The notes under the pieces: model-generated | Databases searched by the model: none | Told to the model about the DNA's origin: nothing | Seen by the model: the letters and a program-made list of their open reading frames with translations, nothing else | DNA from: Clostridia bacterium | Lineage (GTDB): Bacteria > Bacillota > Clostridia > Oscillospirales > CAG-272 | DNA length: 38,935 nt | Reading direction: 5' to 3' | Assembly (NCBI GenBank): GCA_017508605.1 | Contig: JAFVYN010000045.1 | Location: forward strand, 1 to 38,935 | In this document: positions 29,756 through 36,641 of the stretch, one piece after another | Layout: every line of letters starts with the position of its first letter | Numbering within the stretch: the stretch's first letter is position 1 | Position numbers and translations under genes: made by a program

Positions 29756-30993
29756 TACGAGCTCCAGAGTGTCGAAATGAGGCGGTTCAGCTCCACGTCA
29801 CTCATTTCGTCCACGTTATCGATCACACGGATCTCCATATCATTGGCTCTCGCCTTGACAGCGTCACAGCGTTCGCCGTATTTGTCCAGCTGTGTTGCCA
29901 CCAGCACGCGCTTGGCATAGCGCTTGCCGAAGGCATCCGCCACGGTATTGAGCTTGTACAGCTCCTCCACCGACACGATCCCATTCTTGCAGGAAATGAA
30001 CATCGGCACAGCGCCGCGCATGGCAACCACGTCGATCTCGTTATAGGTGGGATACACCGCGTCATCGGTGCGGTCCCAGTCCATCGTCACGCCAACGGCA
30101 ACGTCATGGTAAATAAAATTGCCGCTCTTATCTTTTGCCTCGGCAACACGCTTGGCGATATACCATTCGAGGATCGCGCCCGCCGTGGTCAGGCAATGCT
30201 TGACAAAGTGATTCTTGAAGCGGAAGGTGATGCGGTCAAGGAAAATGACCTCGCTGATCAGCCCAAGATCGATCAGCACCCGCAGTGCCTGATAGGTAAA
30301 GGTGTTCCTGCCGTAATTGTGCGAAAGCATGATATCGACCTGCTTTTTGGTGAAGCTGTAATACAGCTTGTCCTCGGTCTCCTCGATCGAAAGATCGGGA
30401 CGCGAGCGGCAAATGGCGGCGAAATTGGAAAGCAGCGCGTTCCAATACGAGGGATCCTTGCGGCAGCAGGACCAGATGGCGACAAGGTCGCGGTCAAATT
30501 CCTCGGTCCATGCCTCACGGTCGATACGGGAATAGCTTTTCACCCTGCCCCCGCTCATCTCAACCGTTTCCTTGATGGTGATGTCAAAGCTTTCGACCTC
30601 GGGCATATTGCCGTCACCGTCGCAGTCCATGACTGTGCTGTTTTTGAAGCGAAGGCGCTGACACTGTACTCTGCCCTTGTACCGCTCCATAAGAACGCCC
30701 ACCGCTACCAGATAGACCTCCGAGCCGCCCGTTACGTCGAAAATGCAGTCGTCATAGGTCTCAATGATCTTGCTGAGCGAGGTGATGATATCGTCAAGGT
30801 GGTTTTTGTTGATCGAGCGATAGCCGTATTCCACGTTGATACCGCGGTTTTGGGCGATTCCCCGATAAATGTCGATGCTTTTCGACATGGTTTTGCCGCT
30901 GTCACCCACAAAGATCACCCGATCGGGGCGATACAAAAGCGTGGATGCCACGTTATGTAAAGGGACTCTGTCGTAAAATTCAATAAACGTCAT
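29755..30993 (-). CDS. CARF-domain nuclease of the DUF1887 (Card1/Can2-like) family
   Basis: 412 residues. The N-terminal 140 residues resemble a CARF ligand-binding Rossmann domain: a first strand and loop RVIFVGDSGKT (25-35) and CIFDVTGGSEVYLVAVG (83-99), the D-x-TGG signature. A middle winged-helix-like part follows. The C-terminus is a PD-(D/E)XK nuclease: E276, then NEIDVVAMRG with E319 and D321, and FISCKNG (332-338) with K336. This order matches DUF1887 proteins such as Card1 and Can2, which cut nucleic acid when cyclic oligoadenylate made by type III CRISPR binds the CARF domain. No Cas gene or repeat array is in the window. The ATG overlaps the aldo/keto reductase stop (ATGA), with AGGAGG upstream. 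Confidence 0.85.
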   Translation of the reverse strand: MTFIEFYDRVPLHNVASTLLYRPDRVIFVGDSGKTMSKSIDIYRGIAQNRGINVEYGYRSINKNHLDDIITSLSKIIETYDDCIFDVTGGSEVYLVAVGVLMERYKGRVQCQRLRFKNSTVMDCDGDGNMPEVESFDITIKETVEMSGGRVKSYSRIDREAWTEEFDRDLVAIWSCCRKDPSYWNALLSNFAAICRSRPDLSIEETEDKLYYSFTKKQVDIMLSHNYGRNTFTYQALRVLIDLGLISEVIFLDRITFRFKNHFVKHCLTTAGAILEWYIAKRVAEAKDKSGNFIYHDVAVGVTMDWDRTDDAVYPTYNEIDVVAMRGAVPMFISCKNGIVSVEELYKLNTVADAFGKRYAKRVLVATQLDKYGERCDAVKARANDMEIRVIDNVDEMSDVELNRLISTLWSS

Positions 30994-31922
30994 ACCGTTC
31001 CTCCTGTTTGTTGAAGTGTTGTCAACGCATACCGAAGATCCTCAAGATGCTCCCGCTTTCTGACCGAGGTCAAAGGGATCATCGGAAAGGAAAAGGCTTT
31101 TACGGTCTCGATCAGAAGCCTTGCCTGAAGCGAGCCGCCCGTAGCTTCGCTGTCCGCAAGCAAACGGCGGTACAGTGCCTCGTTTTCGGGATTTCGGTAA
31201 CGGGCGTCAAGGTCCTCACCCGTGCGCCCCTCGTGGCGCTTGACAAGATAGCCCCGACCCGTTGCTTGATACGGAATCAAGGGAAGCGCCGTTTTGTCAA
31301 GAAAGCAAAGAAGCTCCCGAGACACCCCGGCAAGCGTGGTGTCATGTTCTCTGACGGGGTTTTCCTTCAGCAGACTGAAGCGGTTCGAAAGCGCCGAAAA
31401 GCCCGTGATCCCATGCGCCGTCGCATATGCCTTCGCTTCTATCATGCGAGGTGCGGTATAATTGGACGCTCCGTAATAGCGGATCTTTCCCGCCTTCACA
31501 AAGCCCTCCATCATCTCAAGGATCTCACCGATCTCACGGCAGGGATCGTCACGGTGCAGCCAATAAAAATCAAGACAGTCAAGTCCCAGCGTCCGCAGGC
31601 TTTCATCAAGATCCTTTTCTACCTCTTTTGGAGAAAGCCGCATAACAGAAGGCGTATCGAGATCGTAATGCCCGCCCTTGGTGGCAATGATCACAGGCTT
31701 TCGCGATTGCTTCAGCCACCGACCGAGAAAGCGCTCACTGGCATTGCCCGCATTCTTGACCCATTTGCCGTACACATTGGCGGTGTCGATCAGATTACCG
31801 CCCATGTCACAAAAGGCATCGAGAAAATAGGAGGCATCCGCATCCGATATTGCCGTTCCGAAATGATCGGCACCCAGCCCGATCTCGCTGACTGTAAGCC
31901 CTGTCTGACCCAACCGTATCAT
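30990..31922 (-). CDS. Aldo/keto reductase
   Basis: A 310-residue NADPH-dependent oxidoreductase with a TIM-barrel fold. The catalytic tetrad is intact: D46 and Y51 in NLIDTANVYG, K82 in IIATKGG, H123 in FYWLHRDDP. GKIRYYGASNY and the late IPLTSVRKREHL give the cofactor site. The ATG at 31920-31922 with AAAGGAG 6 nt upstream is chosen over a start 20 codons earlier that would lie inside the promoter. The substrate is not deducible. It is the first gene of the operon whose next member is the CARF nuclease, joined by a 4-nt overlap. Confidence 0.92.
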   Translation of the reverse strand: MIRLGQTGLTVSEIGLGADHFGTAISDADASYFLDAFCDMGGNLIDTANVYGKWVKNAGNASERFLGRWLKQSRKPVIIATKGGHYDLDTPSVMRLSPKEVEKDLDESLRTLGLDCLDFYWLHRDDPCREIGEILEMMEGFVKAGKIRYYGASNYTAPRMIEAKAYATAHGITGFSALSNRFSLLKENPVREHDTTLAGVSRELLCFLDKTALPLIPYQATGRGYLVKRHEGRTGEDLDARYRNPENEALYRRLLADSEATGGSLQARLLIETVKAFSFPMIPLTSVRKREHLEDLRYALTTLQQTGGTV

Positions 31923-31949
31923 ACCGCTCTCCTTTCGACTTCTGTCTTC

Positions 31950-31978
31950 ATTATACCACACGATCTTCCCAATTGCAA
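31950..31978 (-). promoter_or_regulatory. Promoter of the aldo/keto reductase - CARF nuclease operon
   Basis: Minus strand: TTGCAA (31973-31978), 17-bp spacer ending in TGG, TATAAT (31950-31955). Two long hairpin repeats lie directly upstream. Confidence 0.83.
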
Positions 31979-31986
31979 CCATCTTC

Positions 31987-32017
31987 TTGGGGAACTTTTT
32001 GAGAAAAAGTTCCCCAA
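31987..32017. repeat. Long inverted repeat, copy 1
   Basis: Perfect 14-bp arms (TTGGGGAACTTTTT and its complement) around GAG. It starts 9 bp upstream of the -35 of the aldo/keto reductase promoter. Confidence 0.85.
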
Positions 32018-32028
32018 ACCCCGTTCTG

Positions 32029-32057
32029 TGGGGAACTTTTTGGGAAAAAGTTCCCCA
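32029..32057. repeat. Long inverted repeat, copy 2
   Basis: Perfect 13-bp arms (TGGGGAACTTTTT and its complement) around GGG, 11 bp from copy 1 and nearly identical to it. The remainder of 32058-32110 shows no gene. Confidence 0.85.
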
Positions 32058-32110
32058 AACCCCTCAAAAACATTTGGACTGGGGAAACAGTAATTTGAAG
32101 TCATCAACTA

Positions 32111-32145
32111 AAAAGACCGGGAAGCTTTTCAAGAAAGCTTCCCGG
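32111..32145 (-). terminator. Terminator of the ClpA-REC-FtsH gene
   Basis: 12-nt arms CCGGGAAGCTTT (32117-32128) and complement (32134-32145), followed on the minus strand by TCTTTTT, 28 nt after the stop codon. Confidence 0.8.
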
Positions 32146-32173
32146 GTTTTGATGATTCTGTTATTTTGCTCAC

Positions 32174-35100
32174 TCAGTCGGTTACGACGGTGGATTCGAG
32201 GATCCTTGTGATGCCTTCGCCGTTCAGATGGTTCTGTGTCAGAAGCGCGTTGACGAGCGCATCCATGGCGACACGGTTCTTTGCGATGAGCGCAACTGTT
32301 CTCTTCAGCTCCTCGGCAAGGATCACGTTCACACGCTCTCTGACCTCACCCGAAAGGGCGTCGCTTGCGGTCTCGGGCTGTACCACGGCAAGACCAAAGG
32401 TCTCGTCCATACCGTAGGAGCAAAGCATGGCGGTTGCCACACGGGTCGCCGTCGCAAGGTCACCCGAAGCACCGGTGGTGTAGCCGTCCTCTTCGCCGTA
32501 ATAGACGATCTCGGCAGCTCTGCCGCCAAGCGAGGTGCGGATCCTCTGAAGGAGATCTTCCTTCGAGTACGAGCCCTTGGCTTCACGGTCCTCATGCTGC
32601 ATATAGCCACCGTGATTACCGCGCGCGACCACCGTCACGTAAGAGGGGCGCTCACCCGAAAGCCAGCAAACCAGGGTGTGACCTGCTTCATGGCGGGCGG
32701 TACGCTCCAGCTCAGCGGGATCCCATTTCTTTTCTTCACCGCTGACAAAGGTCTCAAACGCCTCTTCCATAACGGCATCGTCAACACGGAGATCCTTGGC
32801 ACGGATCGCGTTACGGAGTGCCAGCTCAAAGACCGAGTCAAGCTGAGCGAGCGACATACCGGTCGAACGCATAGCAAGATTGCCGATCTCCTCCTCCGAG
32901 AGGCAGATGGCTTCGTTTTTCGAGGCACGCATCCTGATGAAGCGGCGGCGCTCGTCCTTGTTGGGCAGATCAATGTAAATGCGTCTGTCGAAACGGCGCA
33001 TCAAAGCGGGGTCAAGGCTCTTGGCACTGCCCGGCTCAACGTCAAAGTTGGTGGCGGCAAGGATGAAGACAGGCTTGGTGGGGTCGGTCTTGAAGCCGTC
33101 CATTTCGGTCAGAAAGGCAGTCAGAACGTCTTCCGCCGCGCCCGCGCCCACACGGTTCTTTGCGATAGCGTCGATCTCGTCGATAAAGAGGATCGAAGGC
33201 GCGTATTTTCTGGCGGCATTGAAGAGGGCATGCACCTCATCGGTACCCTCGCCCGTATACTTCTTGAGGAACTGATTGCCCTCAGCGGCGATAAAGGTCA
33301 CGTCGCTTTCGCCCGCCATAGCCTTGGCAAGCAGGGTCTTACCCGTACCGGGAGGTCCGTAAAGCAGAACACCCTTGGGTGCCTTCACGCCCTTACCCAT
33401 AAAGCGCTTGGGATTCTTCAGATAGTCAATGAAGTACGTAAGCTCGCCCTTGGCATCCGCCGCACCGATGACGTCGTCAAAATGCACGTCGGGACGGGAA
33501 ATATTGTTAAGAACGCTCTTCGATGCGTTATCGGCGTCGGGAGCAAGAGAAAGAACGAAATCGTAAAGGCGGATCTCGGCCTCCGTACCGTCCTCGGAAA
33601 CGGTCTGAGCCGTCTTGAAGGAGATGATACGGTTTGCGCCCGCAAGACGGAGCATACTTGCCTGGCGATGCAGATCCACGCAGATCGACTGGATGTCGTT
33701 TTCGATCTTGGCGCCCTTCTTGACGGTGATCGAGCCTCTGACACCCTCACGCGCGAAGGACAGCATTTCTTCGGTATCGAAATCGTCACTGCCGTCGCTG
33801 ATGAGATAAACGGGCAGACTGCTGCCGATCTCCACGAGATAGCGCATGAAATCACGGGCTTCGGACTCTACGTCCTCACGGTTGAGAAGGCTCTTCGCGC
33901 CCTCGTCAGCACCGCAGAAGATATCGGCAAGCACAAGCGTAACATCGTGCTTAGCGATCGCCTTCTTGGCGTCTGCCAACGTGGTAGCGCCCACGACCTT
34001 GATCGAGGAACACTTGGATGCCACCAGCGAAACGGTCTCGTCATCGGCAAAGACAAGCACCGTCTTCGGCTCATCGTCAAAGAAGCAGACTCTGACATCT
34101 TCCTTGGCACGGTCAAGCGAGCAGACCATTTTGACCTTTTCCAGCTTATCCACGCCGTTTGCGACCTTGTCGGACTCGAGGAGTCGGAACAGCTCGTACA
34201 GCTCATCGTTGAAGAAGGTCTGCGCACGTCCCTTGACGGTACGCGCGTCGGCAGCCGCGCCCTCGGAGAACATCAGCGCCACGGGAACGGTGGAATCGAT
34301 CTCAAGCTCGATGGCAACGCCCTTCTTGAGGCGCTTGGCATTTGCCTGAAGCTCCTTATCGACGATCTTGATCAGCTGAGCCGCGCCGATGTGATTGAAC
34401 ATCACGACGTTGCCCGATGCAAAACGCGAGCAGATCGCGCCGGGGAAGGCAGGCTCATCCGATCCGGGCTTGGTCTCGGAGGAAAGCGCCTTGATGATGC
34501 GCTTACGGGAGACCGTCGAAAGATTCGGGATGGTGGGATCTTCATACAAACGCTTACCGACGTTGGTGGTGAAGATCAGAATGGTATCGGCAAACGAGAC
34601 CTCGTTGTCGGTGTAATTGTCACGGATCCTGCCCGCGTCGAGGATCTGGAGGAAGAGGTGGATGACGTTCAGATGCGCCTTTTCCACTTCGTCGAACAGA
34701 ATGATACAGTTGGGATTTTCCTCAACGAAGGAGGTCACGTTACCCGCTTTACCGTTCTTATAGACCTTATCCGAGCCGCAGAATTCGATATTGGCTTCCT
34801 TATCGGAATATTCACTCATGTCAAAGCGGCAGTAAGGCAGACCGAGATTAGCGGCGATCTCTTCGGCAAGGAAGGTCTTACCCGTACCGGGAGGTCCCGC
34901 AAACAGGAAGGTCGCGCGGGGCTTCTTATTGCCCTGATTGGTAAGGGAGGTCAGCTCGGCACGGAAATAGCCCGAGGTAAAGGCGCTGATGGCATGATCC
35001 TGACCGTAGACCACCTCAAGCAGCTTATCGCGTACCTGATTGACCTTCGAAACAAGACCCGCAACCTTGCCTCTTTCCTTCGGCACCTTCTTGGGAGGCG

Positions 35101-35629
35101 TTGTTGTAGGCGTGGGAGCCGCCGTCGGCGTTTCGGTCTTGGGAGGCGTAGGGGTAGCGAGAAGAGTAAGAAGCTCGTCCAAGGGATTGGCGGAAGGCGT
35201 AGACGTTTGGGTATCGGGACGGAAATTCTTGATGGGTGCGGGCGGATCGCGGAACAGCACCTCAAGGAAGGCATCTGCCTTCAGAACGCCCTGTGCCTCA
35301 TACGTCGCGCGGTCAAGCATCTGACCGAAGAGGAAGGCTTCGATGGTTGCCTTATCCTGCGTTTCGGCGATCAGCGCGGCAAGGGAGTCAAGCAGTGAGT
35401 CGACATTGACAAGATACGGAGCCAGTCTTTCCTTCAGCTTTCCGAACTCCTCTGCGGTTTCGGGGGTATTCAGCTCGGGAACGGAGGACAAAAAGTCATC
35501 ATCCGCGGCATAACGGAGAGCGGCAATGAAAAAGTGCGCCGAAATGATCGCGCCGCCCGAAAGCTTAGGCTCTTCCTCTTTGGCACGTTTCAAAAGCTCC
35601 TCCATCAAAAGGCTTTTCTGAGAATTCAT
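32174..35629 (-). CDS. Chimeric AAA+ protease: ClpA-like ATPase, receiver-like domain, soluble FtsH-type ATPase and M41 peptidase
   Basis: 1151 residues. Domain order: Clp-N-like helices (1-130), Thr/Pro linker (150-186), ClpA/B-like AAA+ (190-480; Walker A GPPGTGKT 245-252, Walker B IILFDEVEKAH 309-319), a response-regulator-receiver-like domain (about 520-645; acidic pair D529-D530, phospho-acceptor-position D569 in LVLADIF, S611, K637), then FtsH-like AAA+ (710-960; Walker A GPPGTGKT 758-765, Walker B LFIDEID 814-820, SRH with ALMRRFDRR 875-883) and an M41 zinc protease (HEAGH 990-994, third ligand D1057 in GASGDLATAT). FtsH is normally about 600-650 residues and membrane-anchored; here no membrane segment is seen and the N-terminus is replaced. 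Probably a regulated cytosolic protease. Transcribed alone. Confidence 0.9.
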   Translation of the reverse strand: MNSQKSLLMEELLKRAKEEEPKLSGGAIISAHFFIAALRYAADDDFLSSVPELNTPETAEEFGKLKERLAPYLVNVDSLLDSLAALIAETQDKATIEAFLFGQMLDRATYEAQGVLKADAFLEVLFRDPPAPIKNFRPDTQTSTPSANPLDELLTLLATPTPPKTETPTAAPTPTTTPPKKVPKERGKVAGLVSKVNQVRDKLLEVVYGQDHAISAFTSGYFRAELTSLTNQGNKKPRATFLFAGPPGTGKTFLAEEIAANLGLPYCRFDMSEYSDKEANIEFCGSDKVYKNGKAGNVTSFVEENPNCIILFDEVEKAHLNVIHLFLQILDAGRIRDNYTDNEVSFADTILIFTTNVGKRLYEDPTIPNLSTVSRKRIIKALSSETKPGSDEPAFPGAICSRFASGNVVMFNHIGAAQLIKIVDKELQANAKRLKKGVAIELEIDSTVPVALMFSEGAAADARTVKGRAQTFFNDELYELFRLLESDKVANGVDKLEKVKMVCSLDRAKEDVRVCFFDDEPKTVLVFADDETVSLVASKCSSIKVVGATTLADAKKAIAKHDVTLVLADIFCGADEGAKSLLNREDVESEARDFMRYLVEIGSSLPVYLISDGSDDFDTEEMLSFAREGVRGSITVKKGAKIENDIQSICVDLHRQASMLRLAGANRIISFKTAQTVSEDGTEAEIRLYDFVLSLAPDADNASKSVLNNISRPDVHFDDVIGAADAKGELTYFIDYLKNPKRFMGKGVKAPKGVLLYGPPGTGKTLLAKAMAGESDVTFIAAEGNQFLKKYTGEGTDEVHALFNAARKYAPSILFIDEIDAIAKNRVGAGAAEDVLTAFLTEMDGFKTDPTKPVFILAATNFDVEPGSAKSLDPALMRRFDRRIYIDLPNKDERRRFIRMRASKNEAICLSEEEIGNLAMRSTGMSLAQLDSVFELALRNAIRAKDLRVDDAVMEEAFETFVSGEEKKWDPAELERTARHEAGHTLVCWLSGERPSYVTVVARGNHGGYMQHEDREAKGSYSKEDLLQRIRTSLGGRAAEIVYYGEEDGYTTGASGDLATATRVATAMLCSYGMDETFGLAVVQPETASDALSGEVRERVNVILAEELKRTVALIAKNRVAMDALVNALLTQNHLNGEGITRILESTVVTD

Positions 35630-35737
35630 ACAAGATCGCTTCCTTTCCTATATCGTATTTCGGCATGAAGCTTGCCCTGTTCGGGGCGGTTTTCTGTCGA
35701 TAGGGTATGGCATGGCATTATCATGTTTGTATACAGT

Positions 35738-35766
35738 ATTATACACGAAAAAGCGAAAAAAGGAAA
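35738..35766 (-). promoter_or_regulatory. Possible promoter of the ClpA-REC-FtsH gene
   Basis: Minus strand: a good TATAAT (35738-35743) preceded by TG, but the -35 region reads TTTCCT at 17-bp spacing, so only the -10 is convincing. The leader is about 100 nt. Confidence 0.45.
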
Positions 35767-35799
35767 GACCTTTTTCCGCTTTTTTTCAAAGTTTTTCAA

Positions 35800-36453
35800 T
35801 TATTTTTGAGGGATCTCTTCCTTTTTTTCGCATTTTGCCTCTGCCTTTTCCGAAGTGCGGTCGCCGACAAGACGGAGGAAAGACATCATCATGGCACCGA
35901 TCGCGTTTCCGACCACCACGACGAGGATAAAGAGAATGCTCTTCAGCGTGAAGGAATAGCCCAGAGCGAAATAAAACATATCGGCGATCGAATGCTCAAA
36001 GCCCGCGAGAATAAAGGTGGGAATGCCAAAGAAAATGGCAAGCGAGGACTTGTTTTCACGGAAAATGCTGACAGCGGCATACATCAGAACACCGCAAAGA
36101 ATACCGCGAAGGAAGGTGGACAGCACCGTCTGTGTCATCTTCGCCTCGACAATAACCTTTGCCGTCTCATGATACGCGGGAAAGGCGAGCGCGACCAGAA
36201 CACCGAGTATGACGGTTGCAACAAAGTTGCCGAGAAGACCGAGAAGAAGGGCGGATACGTCCTCCTTGGTGTGCGAGATCGGAAGAAAACCGACCTTGCC
36301 CGTGAAGAGCGAATACCCCTTCATGCAGATGGTCAGAAGGGCGATCGAGAAAAAGACCGAGCCAACGACCTTGTTTTCGCAAGCCACAAAAACCGTACCG
36401 CCAATGGCGATCATAATGCCGGCAAGAATGCCTTCGAGAATCTTTTTGATCAT
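35800..36453 (-). CDS. Formate/nitrite transporter (FNT) family channel
   Basis: A 217-residue membrane protein with about six hydrophobic segments. FNT signatures: AIGGTVFVACENKVVGSVFF (16-35) in the first helix, SLFTGKVG (48-55), LLGNFVAT, and GFEHSIADMFYF (151-162) containing the pore histidine H154; the usual Asn after it (IANM) is Asp here. FNT channels pass formate, nitrite, hydrosulfide or lactate. The basic, Lys/Glu-rich tail is cytoplasmic. AAGGAG lies 5 nt before the ATG. A ZTP riboswitch with terminator lies in its leader, tying expression to one-carbon (10-formyl-THF) shortage, so formate is the likely substrate. Confidence 0.9.
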   Translation of the reverse strand: MIKKILEGILAGIMIAIGGTVFVACENKVVGSVFFSIALLTICMKGYSLFTGKVGFLPISHTKEDVSALLLGLLGNFVATVILGVLVALAFPAYHETAKVIVEAKMTQTVLSTFLRGILCGVLMYAAVSIFRENKSSLAIFFGIPTFILAGFEHSIADMFYFALGYSFTLKSILFILVVVVGNAIGAMMMSFLRLVGDRTSEKAEAKCEKKEEIPQK

Positions 36454-36480
36454 ATAAACTCCTTTTTCACAAGTCCCCGA

Positions 36481-36523
36481 AAAAAGAAACGTCCGGGCAC
36501 ACGGGTTCTTGTGTGCCCAGACG
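36481..36523 (-). terminator. Riboswitch expression-platform terminator
   Basis: 13-nt arms (36511-36523 and 36490-36502) with one G-U pair, followed on the minus strand by TTTCTTTTT. The 5' arm overlaps the conserved CTGGGC loop of the ZTP aptamer, so ligand binding and termination exclude each other. Confidence 0.85.
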
Positions 36524-36590
36524 GTCGGCTTTCGATATTATTACAGCTCCCCGATGGTGACCCATCTATTCCGTCAGTCGCTGTAACCGT
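36512..36590 (-). ncRNA. ZTP (pfl motif) riboswitch aptamer
   Basis: Minus-strand RNA elements in order: GCGACTGACGG, a small hairpin GATGG-gtca-CCATC, CGGGGAGC, a linker, and GCCGACCGTCTGGGCA. P1 pairs TTACAGC (36580-36586) with GCTGTAA (36541-36547). These are the conserved blocks of the ZTP/ZMP-sensing pfl motif, with the CTGGGC loop forming the pseudoknot. Binding of ZTP or ZMP signals 10-formyl-THF shortage and should switch on the downstream FNT channel by preventing termination. Confidence 0.87.
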
Positions 36591-36594
36591 TTGT

Positions 36595-36623
36595 ATTGTA
36601 TCATACCGTTTTCCTTTTGTCAA
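36595..36623 (-). promoter_or_regulatory. Promoter of the riboswitch-FNT unit
   Basis: Minus strand: TTGACA (36618-36623), 17-bp spacer, TACAAT (36595-36600). The start site falls right at the 5' edge of the aptamer. Confidence 0.85.
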
Positions 36624-36641
36624 GATGGCTTCTCAAGTTGA

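Noticed and set aside
32228..35398. Long plus-strand open frame of about 1056 codons opposite the protease gene
   Set aside because: It is the antisense shadow of the ClpA-REC-FtsH gene, whose motifs are unmistakable. The shadow has no domain, no SD and a composition rich in Arg, His and Gly typical of shadows.
32174..35629. Naming the protease gene ftsH or clpA
   Set aside because: Domain order, length and lack of membrane helices differ from both; using either symbol would mislead.
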